A stretch of 64,000 bases of DNA from Marinifilum sp. N1E240 (GTDB lineage: Bacteria > Bacteroidota > Bacteroidia > Bacteroidales > Marinifilaceae), in contig NZ_WHKF01000002.1 in assembly GCF_009295825.1 (NCBI RefSeq), positions 558,001 to 622,000 on the forward strand, written 5' to 3'. The position numbers and the translations under genes were made by a program. Shown one piece after another: positions 16,715 to 24,693 of the stretch; position 1 is the stretch's first letter; each line of letters opens with the position of its first letter. Below the pieces are notes generated by a model that made no database searches, was not told where the DNA came from, and worked only from the letters and a program-made list of their open reading frames with translations.

Positions 16715-18319
16715 ATGTCCGAATTTAAATATCAGAAGCCTTTTCCGATAACAAAGGATACAACAGAATATCGTTTGTTAACAAAAGACTATGTTTCCAC
16801 CATTGATGTTGATGGAAGAAAAATCTTAAAGATTGATCCTAAAGGATTAGAATTATTATCGAAAGAAGCATTTTCTGATGTTTCATTTTTCTTGCGTCCT
16901 GCTCACCTTACTAAACTACAGGATATTTTAAAGGATGGAGAGGCTTCAGATAATGATAAATTCGTAGCTCATACCATGTTGATGAATCAAGTGGTTGCAG
17001 CTGATGGACAGTTGCCTACTTGTCAGGATACTGGTACTGCTATTGTTGTTGCAAAAAAAGGTGAAGATGTTTACACCGGATCAAATGATGCAGAGCATCT
17101 TTCAAGAGGTGTTTACGATACCTATAAAGAAAGAAATTTGAGATATTCTCAGGTTGTTCCTTTCACTATGTTCGAAGAAAAAAATACAGGAAATAACCTT
17201 CCAGCTCAAATTGATATTTACGCTAACCAAGGTAATGCTTACGAATTTCTATTTGTAACCAAAGGTGGTGGATCAGGAAATAAAACTTTCCTTTATCAGC
17301 AAACTAAGGCTCTTTTGAACGAAGAGAATCTAACCAAATTTGTTGAAGAAAAAATTAAAGATTTAGGTACCTCTGCTTGTCCTCCTTATCACTTAGCATT
17401 AGTAATTGGTGGAACTTCAGCTGAAGCAACATTGGCTACAGTTAAGAAAGCATCTGCAGGTTATTACGATCATTTACCAACAGAAGGTAACGAAGGTGGT
17501 CAGGCTTTTAGAGATCTTGAATGGGAGAAAAAAGTACAAGAGATTTGCCAAAATAGCGAAATTGGAGCTCAGTTTGGTGGAAAATACTTTGTTCACGATG
17601 TACGAGTAATTCGTATGACTCGTCATGCTGCTTCTTGTCCTGTAGGATTAGGTGTTAGCTGTAGTGCAGATAGAAATATCAAAGCCAAAATTAATGAGGA
17701 TGGAATCTTCCTTGAAAAGTTAGAGAAAGATCCAGTAAAATATTTACCAGAGGAGGCTCCAGCAATGAAAGCTGCAGTTGATATTGATTTAGATCAGCCA
17801 ATGGAAGATATTTTGAAGGAATTGACTAAATATCCTATCAAAACACGCTTGAATTTATCGGGAACTTTGATTGTAGCACGTGATATTGCACACGCTCAAA
17901 TCAAGCAGATGTTAGATGAGGGAAAAGAAATGCCTGAATATTTCAAGAATCATCCGGTGTATTACGCAGGACCTGCTAAAACTCCGGAAGGAATGGCTTC
18001 AGGTAGTTTTGGACCAACAACAGCTGGACGTATGGATCCTTATGTTGGTGTATTCCAAAAAGAAGGCGGTTCTATGGTAATGGTTGCAAAAGGAAACCGT
18101 TACAAATCAGTAACTGATGCCTGTAAAGAAAATGGTGGATTCTATTTAGGATCGATTGGTGGACCAGCTGCAGTTCTTGCTAAGAACAGTATCAAATCCA
18201 TTGAAGTGATTGATTTCCCTGAATTAGGTATGGAAGCAGTTCGTAAAATTAGAGTAGAGAATTTCCCTGCTTTTATTATTGTTGATGACAAAGGAAACGA
18301 CTTTTTTGCAGATATGTAA
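16715..18319 (+). CDS. fum: Class I (iron-sulfur) fumarate hydratase
   Basis: The 534-residue protein is a full-length two-domain class I fumarase that interconverts fumarate and malate with an oxygen-sensitive [4Fe-4S] cluster. The N-terminal alpha domain has [17 protein letters not shown] (cluster Cys at about 103), [20 protein letters not shown] (second Cys, about 222) and [18 protein letters not shown] with the third Cys near 310. The C-terminal beta domain has [45 protein letters not shown] and [24 protein letters not shown]. It acts in the TCA cycle or reductive succinate pathway. Promoter and terminator indicate a single-gene unit. Confidence 0.95.
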   Translation: MSEFKYQKPFPITKDTTEYRLLTKDYVSTIDVDGRKILKIDPKGLELLSKEAFSDVSFFLRPAHLTKLQDILKDGEASDNDKFVAHTMLMNQVVAADGQLPTCQDTGTAIVVAKKGEDVYTGSNDAEHLSRGVYDTYKERNLRYSQVVPFTMFEEKNTGNNLPAQIDIYANQGNAYEFLFVTKGGGSGNKTFLYQQTKALLNEENLTKFVEEKIKDLGTSACPPYHLALVIGGTSAEATLATVKKASAGYYDHLPTEGNEGGQAFRDLEWEKKVQEICQNSEIGAQFGGKYFVHDVRVIRMTRHAASCPVGLGVSCSADRNIKAKINEDGIFLEKLEKDPVKYLPEEAPAMKAAVDIDLDQPMEDILKELTKYPIKTRLNLSGTLIVARDIAHAQIKQMLDEGKEMPEYFKNHPVYYAGPAKTPEGMASGSFGPTTAGRMDPYVGVFQKEGGSMVMVAKGNRYKSVTDACKENGGFYLGSIGGPAAVLAKNSIKSIEVIDFPELGMEAVRKIRVENFPAFIIVDDKGNDFFADM

Positions 18320-18339
18320 GAAGATATTTCTAAAAGATA

Positions 18340-18378
18340 AAAAGGGTTATACCATTTGGTATAGCCCTTTTCTTTTAT
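18340..18378. terminator. Strong bidirectional terminator between fumarase and arfB
   Basis: AAAAGGGTTATACC pairs with GGTATAGCCCTTTT, with one G-U pair, and is followed by TCTTTTAT. The A-run on the other side makes it usable for the convergent arfB gene. Confidence 0.88.
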
Positions 18379-18390
18379 ATGAAAAATATT

Positions 18391-18807
18391 TTAAAAATCC
18401 GGCTTTTTCCTCGATTCTTTCTTTTGTGATTGAATCTGCTTACCAGCTAATCTTTTTTCTTTTGAAGCTCTTGTAGGTCGAGTTTTCTTTCTAGGTTTTT
18501 CTGGTTTTAGGGCAAGTTCGATCCACTGATAGAATTTTTGGATCGCAATTTCCTTATTCATAAGTTGCGATCGTTCAGTTTGAGCTGTAACCGCTAGTAT
18601 TCCCTGATTATTAATGTGATGGTATAATTTTTTAAATAAGGTTTCTTTTTCTTCTTGAGTCAAAATCTTTGAGTCGAAAACAGAAAAGCGTAATTCTACT
18701 TTAGAATTTACTTTGTTTACATTTTGTCCACCTGGGCCACTGCTTCTGGAAGTGATAAACTCAAATTCTTTACTTAAATCCTTCGAAAATTGATAAACTT
18801 CTTTCAT
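18391..18807 (-). CDS. arfB: ArfB/YaeJ-type ribosome rescue peptidyl-tRNA hydrolase
   Basis: The 138-residue protein has the class-I-release-factor GGQ motif in SSGPGGQNVNKVNSKVELRF (about residues 21-40). The Gln positions water for peptidyl-tRNA ester hydrolysis. It lacks the codon-recognition domains of full release factors. The C-terminal 35 residues are a Lys/Arg-rich tail (KPRKKTRPTRASKEKRLAGKQ), which in ArfB reaches into the empty mRNA channel of stalled ribosomes. So it should free ribosomes on truncated mRNA as an alternative to tmRNA. It is a single gene, convergent with fumarase and downstream of trpB on the same strand. Confidence 0.92.
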   Translation of the reverse strand: MKEVYQFSKDLSKEFEFITSRSSGPGGQNVNKVNSKVELRFSVFDSKILTQEEKETLFKKLYHHINNQGILAVTAQTERSQLMNKEIAIQKFYQWIELALKPEKPRKKTRPTRASKEKRLAGKQIQSQKKESRKKPDF

Positions 18808-18908
18808 AATACTGTAAATATAAGTTCATTATTCTAAATTGCAGACTTAAAATGAAAAATGCTGCTCAAAATAGAGCAGCATTTAATATATCAATTCGAA
18901 AAATCGTT

Positions 18909-20117
18909 TTATCGATCTTCAGGAAGACCGTATTTTTCTACTACAAAATCAAGGTCTTTATCGCCTCTTCCACTTAAATTGACTAAGATGGATTGACGAG
19001 GATTGGCTTTGGCAAGTTTTAAGGCATAAGCAACAGCATGAGCACTTTCCAATGCAGGGATAATCCCTTCTGATCTACTTAATTCATAAAATGCTTCTAT
19101 GCATTCTTTATCGGTAATAGAATTGTATTCTACCTTGTTCCAATCTTTTAGCATAGAATGTTCTGGTCCAACTCCAGGATAATCTAAACCACTGGCAACA
19201 GAATAAACTGGGTCTGGCTGTCCTTCTTCATCTTGTAATAAATAACATTTAAAACCGTGTATAACACCAGGTTTTCCGAAAGTTAAGGTTGCTGCATGTT
19301 CTCCTTTGTCATAAGATCTTCCTGCAGGTTCAACTCCGTGAAGTTTACATTCTTCATCATCTAAAAAGGCAGAGAAAATACCCATGGCATTACTACCACC
19401 ACCTACGCTAGCAACAATATTATCAGGTAACTCACCTGTCATTTCCTGAAATTGCTCTCTGGCTTCGATTCCAATCACGCGTTGAAATTCACGAACCATC
19501 ATCGGGAATGGATGTGGACCAACCACAGAACCTATGCAGTAAATTGTATTAATCGGGTCCTTTAAGTAGGATTGAAAAGCAGAATCAACAGCTTCTTTTA
19601 ATGTTTTTAATCCATGAGTAACCGGAATAACTGTAGCTCCCAATATTTTCATTCGCATCACATTGGGATGCTCTTTGGCGATATCCACTTCGCCCATATG
19701 GATTTCACATTCCAAACCAAAATAAGCAGCAGCAGTCGCCAAAGCAACACCATGTTGTCCAGCCCCGGTTTCAGCAATCAATTTCTTTTTACCCATGTAT
19801 TTGGCAAGCAGAGCTTCTCCCATACAATGATTCAACTTATGAGCTCCGGAATGATTTAAATCTTCACGTTTAAGATAGATTCTACCTCCGTATTTATTCG
19901 ATAAGCGATTGCAGTAATAAACAGGCGTAGGTCTTCCCTGAAAGTGTTTGCGAATACTTCTTAATTCTGAAATGAATTCATGCGACTTACTGATAGAGTA
20001 ATACGCATTGTTAATTTTTTTCATTTCTTCCTTTAGTTCTTCAGGGATATAACTACCTCCGTACTTTCCGAAATACCCATCTTGGTTGGGATAGGTTTTA
20101 AAATAATTTGTAGACAT
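18909..20117 (-). CDS. trpB: Tryptophan synthase beta chain, stand-alone
   Basis: The 402-residue protein is a PLP enzyme joining indole and serine to form tryptophan. It has the PLP-Lys segment [20 protein letters not shown] (about 85-105), [19 protein letters not shown] with the catalytic Glu, [13 protein letters not shown] for phosphate binding and [13 protein letters not shown] near the C-terminus. The flank after the Lys (LNHCMGE) differs from the common INNALGQ, so it may belong to a divergent TrpB group. No trpA or other trp gene is adjacent, which suggests indole salvage or a second copy. It is preceded by a structured leader with tryptophan codons, so tryptophan control is likely. 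Confidence 0.9.
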   Translation of the reverse strand: MSTNYFKTYPNQDGYFGKYGGSYIPEELKEEMKKINNAYYSISKSHEFISELRSIRKHFQGRPTPVYYCNRLSNKYGGRIYLKREDLNHSGAHKLNHCMGEALLAKYMGKKKLIAETGAGQHGVALATAAAYFGLECEIHMGEVDIAKEHPNVMRMKILGATVIPVTHGLKTLKEAVDSAFQSYLKDPINTIYCIGSVVGPHPFPMMVREFQRVIGIEAREQFQEMTGELPDNIVASVGGGSNAMGIFSAFLDDEECKLHGVEPAGRSYDKGEHAATLTFGKPGVIHGFKCYLLQDEEGQPDPVYSVASGLDYPGVGPEHSMLKDWNKVEYNSITDKECIEAFYELSRSEGIIPALESAHAVAYALKLAKANPRQSILVNLSGRGDKDLDFVVEKYGLPEDR

Positions 20118-20147
20118 TTTGTATGTGGTTATTGGTTAACAGATACT

Positions 20148-20286
20148 AAATATAACAGGATTAGTATTTCTTGAATACTGGTTATATTAGAAAGCCGAGA
20201 TTCTCCTTATGATCTCCAGCCAGGAATGCCATTGGAAAAGATTATAGATTGATCGCACCCCGATAAGAAATCGCCAAAGAATCTCG
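20148..20286 (-). promoter_or_regulatory. Structured trpB leader RNA, candidate Bacteroid-trp-like element
   Basis: Read on the minus strand, the leader begins with CGAGATTCT (20286-20278), which pairs exactly with AGAATCTCG (20204-20196). Inside this closing stem, GGGGTGC can pair with GCATTCC, and GCGAT with ATCG(C). A second hairpin follows before trpB: ATATAAC/GTTATAT with nested AGTATT/AATACT. One frame, starting at a GTG, carries Trp codons in a QWHSWLE context and ends TAA. Another frame encodes MAFLAGDHKENLGFLI. The Bacteroid-trp RNA motif is a known tryptophan-operon leader in this phylum; identity with it has not been tested. Confidence 0.5.
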
Positions 20287-20293
20287 ACGAATG

Positions 20294-20301
20294 CAAAGGT
20301 A
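20294..20301 (-). promoter_or_regulatory. -7 box (TACCTTTG) of the trpB leader
   Basis: TACCTTTG on the minus strand fits TAnnTTTG. The start point it predicts is at the first base pairs of the leader's closing stem, about 170 nt before the trpB start. Confidence 0.6.
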
Positions 20302-20455
20302 AAAAATAAGTGCATATAATGATTCATCTAGACTCATGATTATTACTGACTTTCTAAATAAGATGAGCAATCTTATTTACATTGCTATTGGGAGAGGATA
20401 TTTGTAATTTGTGTAGAATTGTTTTAAATAAGTTTTAAACCAAACGGAGGTTGTG

Positions 20456-21220
20456 ATGAATGAATTAAAAGTATCCCCGAAAGGGAGAGTTGCTTTTGTA
20501 AGTGGAGCAAGTAGAGGAATTGGGAGAGCAATCACCATCGAATTGTTAGAAGCAGGAGCAAAAAAGGTATACGCCGGAGTTAGAAACGCTAAAGCCTTAA
20601 ATGATTTAAAAGCAGAATACAGTACTAGACTGGTACCTGTTCTGTTAGATTTGAGAGATGATCGATCGATTATTAAAGCTACCAGATCGATAAAAGATGT
20701 TGAAATATTAATAAATAATGCTGGTGTTTATGAACCTGGAGGTTTTTTCTCAGACGATACATTGGATAGCATGGCGGTTAATTTTGAAGTGAATGTTTGG
20801 GGTTTGGTAAAGTTAAGCCTTTCAATGATTGATCATTTAAAAAATAAGAGTCATGCAGCTATTGTAAATATTTCTTCGGTATTGGGTTTGGCAAGTATGC
20901 CTATTAGTGGAGCATATTCTGCATCTAAAGCAGCTGTTCATAGCATTACTCAGGGAATGCGGGGCGAATTATTAAATTCTAATATTTTGGTAATGGGTGT
21001 TTATCCTGGACCCATTGACACGGATATGATTAGAGATTTGGAATTGGATAAAGATCTGCCTCAAAATGTAGCTCAAAATATCGTAAAAGGATTAAAAGAT
21101 GGCAATGAGTATGTTTTTCCGGATATGATGTCGAAACAAGTTGGAGAATTGTATTTAACCGAACCTGTTACTGTGGAAAAGCAATTTGCTCACTTTATCT
21201 CGGCTGAGGAGGAGGTTTAA
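20456..21220 (+). CDS. Short-chain dehydrogenase/reductase
   Basis: The protein is about 254 residues from the ATG at 20456, chosen because GGAGG ends 5 bp upstream; a GTG directly before would add one residue. The Rossmann motif is VSGASRGIGRAI (about 16-27, TGxxxGIG type). NNAG is at about 84-87, the catalytic Ser in NISSVLG and the Tyr/Lys pair in YSASKAAVHS, and PGPIDTDM follows. These are the hallmarks of a classical NAD(P)H-dependent SDR. The family acts on sugars, alcohols and oxo-acyl groups, and the substrate cannot be assigned. It is monocistronic, with a strong terminator. Confidence 0.9.
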   Translation: MNELKVSPKGRVAFVSGASRGIGRAITIELLEAGAKKVYAGVRNAKALNDLKAEYSTRLVPVLLDLRDDRSIIKATRSIKDVEILINNAGVYEPGGFFSDDTLDSMAVNFEVNVWGLVKLSLSMIDHLKNKSHAAIVNISSVLGLASMPISGAYSASKAAVHSITQGMRGELLNSNILVMGVYPGPIDTDMIRDLELDKDLPQNVAQNIVKGLKDGNEYVFPDMMSKQVGELYLTEPVTVEKQFAHFISAEEEV

Positions 21221-21245
21221 GAACTAAAATTAATATTAGTTAAAT

Positions 21246-21273
21246 GGAGATCCGAATTAGGATCTCTTTTTTT
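21246..21273 (+). terminator. Rho-independent terminator after SDR gene
   Basis: GGAGATCC pairs with GGATCTCT around a GAATTA loop, followed by seven T. Confidence 0.88.
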
Positions 21274-21310
21274 ATATCTTATAGTGATCAAATATTTAAT
21301 TGGAAAATAT

Positions 21311-21341
21311 TTGTGAAATGAGAATAATCTCAATAACTTTG
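21311..21341 (+). promoter_or_regulatory. Promoter of the DUF134/NifX/MinD operon
   Basis: TTG at 21311-21313 and TAACTTTG at 21334-21341 are separated by 20 bp, the standard Bacteroidota -33/-7 arrangement. The predicted start, near 21348, leaves a leader of only about 9 nt before the DUF134 ATG. Confidence 0.65.
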
Positions 21342-21356
21342 TTTAAAAATTAATAT

Positions 21357-21761
21357 ATGCCAAGACGAATACGTTTAAGAAAGGTTGTTGAACCTCCAAG
21401 ATTTAAAGGATATAGACCCTTTGGTGTTAATGCTAAAAAAAGAGATTCTGTTGAATTTTTATATGAAGAATATGAGGCTATTAAATTAGCCGATTATGAC
21501 TTTATGAATCATAAAGAAGCTGCGGATATAATGGGAGTATCAAGACCAACATTTGCAAGAATATATGAAAGTGCAAGAAGGAAAATAGCAATGGCTTTAG
21601 TCGAAACAAAAGATATAAAGACTGTTTTTGGAAATGCTGTAATGGATAAAGATTGGTTTGTGTGCAACAAGTGCCATGCCCGATTTAATATTCCCAAAAA
21701 TATGGATAGTGAGGTTTGTCCTGCTTGTAATTCATTAAAAATAGAATCTTTAAATAAATAA
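21357..21761 (+). CDS. DUF134 putative DNA-binding protein
   Basis: The 134-residue protein starts with the family signature MPRRIRLRKVVEPPRFKGYRP. It has a sigma-4-like helix-turn-helix (HKEAADIMGVSRPTFARIYESARRKIA, about 55-80). It ends in a CxxC...CxxC zinc-ribbon-like segment (CNKCHARFNIP, then CPACNS). DUF134 proteins in anaerobes are regularly found beside NifX-like and MinD-type genes and are presumed regulators. It is the first gene of the operon, 6 bp before the first NifX-like gene, so it is probably the local regulator. Confidence 0.9.
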   Translation: MPRRIRLRKVVEPPRFKGYRPFGVNAKKRDSVEFLYEEYEAIKLADYDFMNHKEAADIMGVSRPTFARIYESARRKIAMALVETKDIKTVFGNAVMDKDWFVCNKCHARFNIPKNMDSEVCPACNSLKIESLNK

Positions 21762-21767
21762 AAATAA

Positions 21768-22085
21768 ATGAAAACAATTATTACATCAACTGGAAAAGGA
21801 GAGGGTTCTTTATTTGATTTGCGTTTTGGTCGAGCAGCTTGGTTCTGTTTGTATGATGATGAAAATGGAGAGGTGCGTTTTATCGAAAATAAACATGCTA
21901 ATGCAGCTGGAGGAGCAGGGACGAAAGCCTCTGAAACGGCTATAGAATTGGGTGTTTCAAAAGTTATTTCTGGTGATTTTGGACCCAAAGCAAAAGATCT
22001 ACTAGATGAATTTAATATTCAGATGGTAATTCTTCAGGATGATAACAATACAGTTGAGAAAATTCTTAAAAACTTAAAATCTTAA
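21768..22085 (+). CDS. NifX/NifB-C-like metal-cluster carrier (orange-protein-like), first copy
   Basis: The 105-residue protein has the NifX/NifB C-terminal (dinitrogenase iron-molybdenum cofactor biosynthesis) fold. It shows a start ITSTGKGEGSLFDLRFGRAAWFCLYD, the FGRA motif taking the place of the common FGRC/FGHC, then GGAGTKASETAIELGVSKVISGDFGPKA. This domain carries Mo-Fe precursor clusters for nitrogenase, or the Mo-Cu cluster of the orange protein in Desulfovibrio. With no nif genes present, the orange-protein-type role is more likely. It is co-transcribed with DUF134 and the Gly-rich small proteins. Confidence 0.88.
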   Translation: MKTIITSTGKGEGSLFDLRFGRAAWFCLYDDENGEVRFIENKHANAAGGAGTKASETAIELGVSKVISGDFGPKAKDLLDEFNIQMVILQDDNNTVEKILKNLKS

Positions 22086-22096
22086 ATTCTACGAAT

Positions 22097-22282
22097 ATGC
22101 CAAAGCTAAATGGAAAAGGTCCGGAAGGAAAAGGATCCGGAACAGGACGCAAATTAGGCAAGTGTTCCTCTGATGATATGAAAACCAAACTAGAGAAACT
22201 GGGCGAAGGTCTTGGTCTTAAAAGAAAAAGTGGTTGTGGTCTTGGTCGGGGGAAAAGATTAAAAAGTGGAAAATCTATTTAA
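22097..22282 (+). CDS. Small Gly/Lys-rich protein, DUF5320-like, first copy
   Basis: The 61-residue basic protein begins MPKLNGKGPEGKGSGTGRKL followed by a single Cys. This matches the MPxxDGTGPxGxGxxTGRxxGxC start of the small proteins that accompany NifX-like genes in anaerobes (DUF5320 type). A second Cys lies in the tail SGCGLGRGKRLKSGKSI. Glycine and lysine dominate, and no fold is evident. It lies 11 bp after the NifX-like gene and 14 bp before a second protein of the same type. A role as chaperone or ligand provider for the metal cluster is conceivable but unsupported beyond neighbourhood. Confidence 0.75.
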   Translation: MPKLNGKGPEGKGSGTGRKLGKCSSDDMKTKLEKLGEGLGLKRKSGCGLGRGKRLKSGKSI

Positions 22283-22296
22283 AAAAGGAGGTTGTT

Positions 22297-22488
22297 ATGC
22301 CAGGATTGGATAGAACAGGTCCGAGAGGACAAGGAGTTAGGTCAGGTAGAGGTATGGGACGATGCAAGTCTGAAATTAATACCGAAAAGCAAGAGGAAAA
22401 GAGAGATCAATCATCCGAAGGAATGGGGCTTGGTCGTGGAAGAGGAATTGGAAGAGGAAAAGGGCAAGGTTTAAGAAGAAGAAGATAA
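22297..22488 (+). CDS. Small Gly/Arg-rich protein, DUF5320-like, second copy
   Basis: The 63-residue protein from the ATG at 22297 has AAAGGAGG at the right distance upstream. A longer frame from 22234 overlaps the previous gene and is discarded. It begins MPGLDRTGPRGQGVRSGRGM followed by Gly-Arg-Cys, a paralogue of the preceding gene. It has an acidic/basic middle (about 25-40) and an Arg/Gly-rich tail (GLGRGRGIGRGKGQGLRRRR). The very basic tail could bind nucleic acid or an acidic partner. Function is unknown. It is followed by a hairpin and 140 bp without a gene. Confidence 0.75.
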   Translation: MPGLDRTGPRGQGVRSGRGMGRCKSEINTEKQEEKRDQSSEGMGLGRGRGIGRGKGQGLRRRR

Positions 22489-22506
22489 TGGATTATAATA
22501 TGTCCA

Positions 22507-22560
22507 AAGAACACAAGGGAAATGCTTATTTGGTTTGGTAAATTCCTTGTGTTTGCATTT
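22507..22560 (+). terminator. Hairpin inside the operon, possible attenuator or partial terminator
   Basis: GAACACAAGGGAA pairs with TTCCTTGTGTTT across a 21-nt loop. Only short T stretches follow, so readthrough into the second NifX-like gene at 22630 is likely. A 17-codon frame beginning at 22489 overlaps the hairpin and is probably chance. Confidence 0.45.
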
Positions 22561-22629
22561 TGTAAACTGATTATTAAATAACAAATACATAGAAATCATA
22601 TTTGAGATTTCTAATTTAAAATTTATCAC

Positions 22630-22968
22630 ATGAAAAAGAAGATTGCGGTACCGGTAAAAGAAGGTATGTTGGATGCACATTTTGGACATTGTAGTCATTT
22701 TGCATTAATCGATGTAGATGAAAAAGTAATTGTAAGCGAAGAATTAGTAGAAGCACCACCACACGTACCAGGTATGTTACCTCCATTTTTAGCAAACTTA
22801 GGTGTAACGGATGTTCTTGCAGGCGGTATGGGCGGAAGAGCAATTGAAATATTTAATGCCAACAATGTAAATGTTTTTGTAGGTGCTCCAAAACTGGAAG
22901 CTAAAGATTTGGTGAATGGTTTTTTAACTGAAACCATTAGCTTTACTGCTAATTGTTGTGATCATTAA
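22630..22968 (+). CDS. NifX/NifB-C-like metal-cluster carrier (orange-protein-like), second copy
   Basis: The 112-residue protein has the pattern KIAVPVKEGMLDAHFGHCSHFALIDVD, where the FGHC-type motif is intact. It continues with PGMLPPFLANLGVTDVLAGGMGGRAIEIFNANNVNVFVGA, the typical NifX-fold end. It closes with CCDH, two Cys and a His that could take part in metal binding. The difference from the first copy (FGRA, no Cys tail) suggests that the two carry different clusters or act at different stages. The stop is 1 bp before the ATG of the DUF89 gene, so they are translationally coupled. Confidence 0.9.
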   Translation: MKKKIAVPVKEGMLDAHFGHCSHFALIDVDEKVIVSEELVEAPPHVPGMLPPFLANLGVTDVLAGGMGGRAIEIFNANNVNVFVGAPKLEAKDLVNGFLTETISFTANCCDH

Positions 22969-22969
22969 G

Positions 22970-23815
22970 ATGAATAATTCATGTTTGGCGTGTCAATCCA
23001 AAACTGCGAAGAGTTTAGCAAGTAAGTTTGGTACGGAAGCAAAGCTTACCAATGCGTTTCTCTCTGAAGCAGATTATATTATTAATCATAGCAATTCAAT
23101 TTCAAGCCCATATCTTTCCTTATTAATTCATCGTCTTGCTAAGAAGAGTTTTGAGATTGAGGATTTGTACAAAGAGGAAAAGAAGAAAGCAAATCAGCTA
23201 CTTTATTCTCAAATTAAATTTTGGAATAACTCTATAAGTAATTCGGATAATCCGTTTCATTTCGCAGCGAAATTAGCCGTTATCGGAAATATTATTGATT
23301 ATGGAGCACATACCGCACCTGTTGATATTAACGAAAGTGTTAACAGTTTACTGGAGAAAGAAATTGCCATTGATAACAGTTTAGATTTATTGAAAGCTGT
23401 TGAAAAAGCTAAAACAGTTTTGTATTTGGGAGATAATGCTGGCGAGATAGTCTTCGATAAGCTTTTTATTAAACATTTAAATCATCCGAATGTGATTTAT
23501 GTGGTGAGAGATCAGCCAATAATTAACGATGTAACTTACGAAGATGCGGATTATGTGGCAATGGAAGATGTTTGTAAGGTAATTTCCAATGGTCACGATG
23601 CACCTTCTACTTTATTGGAAAATTGTTCATCCGAACTTCAAAAATTGTTTCATACTGCTGATGTCGTGATATCAAAAGGTCAAGGTAATTTAGAAGGATT
23701 GTTAAACGAAAAGCGAGAGAATCTCTTTTTTATGCTTATGGCTAAATGTGATTTAATTGCTGGTAAATTAGGTGTTGAGATTGGCGATTTACTTATAAAA
23801 TCTAATAAGGCGTAA
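22970..23815 (+). CDS. DUF89/ARMT1-like metal-dependent phosphatase family protein
   Basis: The protein is 281 residues from the ATG at 22970; an in-frame GTG at 22958 inside the upstream gene is not needed. The N-terminus has CLAC, a Cys pair common to the prokaryotic branch of DUF89. The core motif LGDNAGEIVFD (about 145-155) supplies the metal-binding Asp-Asn and Glu, and VISKGQGNLEGL (about 235-245) the second conserved block. DUF89 proteins are metal-dependent phosphatases proposed to remove damaged phospho-metabolites. In anaerobes this branch often occurs in the same gene clusters as NifX and MinD/ferredoxin ATPases. Its substrate is unknown. Confidence 0.87.
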   Translation: MNNSCLACQSKTAKSLASKFGTEAKLTNAFLSEADYIINHSNSISSPYLSLLIHRLAKKSFEIEDLYKEEKKKANQLLYSQIKFWNNSISNSDNPFHFAAKLAVIGNIIDYGAHTAPVDINESVNSLLEKEIAIDNSLDLLKAVEKAKTVLYLGDNAGEIVFDKLFIKHLNHPNVIYVVRDQPIINDVTYEDADYVAMEDVCKVISNGHDAPSTLLENCSSELQKLFHTADVVISKGQGNLEGLLNEKRENLFFMLMAKCDLIAGKLGVEIGDLLIKSNKA

Positions 23816-23820
23816 GAGTT

Positions 23821-24693
23821 ATGGCGTATAAAATAGCAATAACAAGTGGAAAAGGAGGAACTGGTAAAACAACTGTTGCAGTAAATCTGTTTTCCACTAT
23901 TTTCGATAAGTGGACACGAAATGTTCAGCTGGTTGATTGTGATGTTGAAGAGCCAAACGATTTGTTGTTCTTTCAGAACATTAGTAGGGCAAAAGATAAA
24001 TCAGTATCTCAATTGATCCCGACTATTGATTCCGAAAAATGTACATTTTGTCGTAAATGTGAGGAATACTGTGAGTTCAATGCCATTAGTATAATGCCAT
24101 CGGTAAAATATGCTCATGTAGATCTCGATTTATGTCATTCTTGTGGAGCATGTTTGCATGCTTGTAATTATAATGCAATAACCGAAGAAGCAAATCCTAT
24201 TGGACGCATAACAACTTGTAAAACTAAAGTTGGTGCCGAAATTATTGAAGGAAGTTTGAGAATTGGTTCTCCAATGCAAACAAAGGTAATTAAGGAATTA
24301 AAGCAGGAGTTGAATAAGGGAGATGGAATTGTGATATTCGATGCACCTCCTGGTACAAGTTGTCCGGTTGTTGAGACCGTTTCGGATGCAGATTATGTAA
24401 TTCTGGTTTCGGAACCTACTCCTTTTGGTTTATATGATTTACGGCTAACCGTAGATTTAATGAAAGAAATGCATAAGCCTTTTGGATTGGTTGTAAATAA
24501 GGCAGGATTGGGCGATCGTGAAATTTATAAGTATTTGGAGGAAGAGGAAATTGAATTGCTTGCTGAAATTCCGTTTGATAAAAACTATGCCAAGCAATAT
24601 GCCAAAGGAAAATTACTAAACGACATTCCGCCTTTTATAGAACAAGAATATTTGAAATTGGCTATCAATATTAAACACAAGCAAAAACAATGA
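23821..24693 (+). CDS. MinD-type P-loop ATPase with inserted 2[4Fe-4S] ferredoxin domain, first copy
   Basis: The 290-residue protein begins IAITSGKGGTGKTTVAVNLF, a deviant Walker A (KGGTGKT). A ferredoxin insertion lies at about 72-122 with CTFCRKCEEYCEFNAIS and CHSCGACLHACNYNAIT, eight Cys for two [4Fe-4S] clusters. The Walker B-like FDAPPGTSCPV is at about 180. Such ATPases (COG1149) load or move metal clusters, and two of them form part of the orange-protein complex in Desulfovibrio. It lies 5 bp after DUF89 and overlaps the next gene by 4 bp. Confidence 0.92.
   Translation: MAYKIAITSGKGGTGKTTVAVNLFSTIFDKWTRNVQLVDCDVEEPNDLLFFQNISRAKDKSVSQLIPTIDSEKCTFCRKCEEYCEFNAISIMPSVKYAHVDLDLCHSCGACLHACNYNAITEEANPIGRITTCKTKVGAEIIEGSLRIGSPMQTKVIKELKQELNKGDGIVIFDAPPGTSCPVVETVSDADYVILVSEPTPFGLYDLRLTVDLMKEMHKPFGLVVNKAGLGDREIYKYLEEEEIELLAEIPFDKNYAKQYAKGKLLNDIPPFIEQEYLKLAINIKHKQKQ

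Noticed and set aside
20196-20286. TPP or S-box riboswitch upstream of trpB, suggested by GGGGTGC and CTTATC words
   Set aside because: The CUGAGA core of the TPP switch and the conserved S-box core blocks are absent, and the downstream gene fits tryptophan control better.
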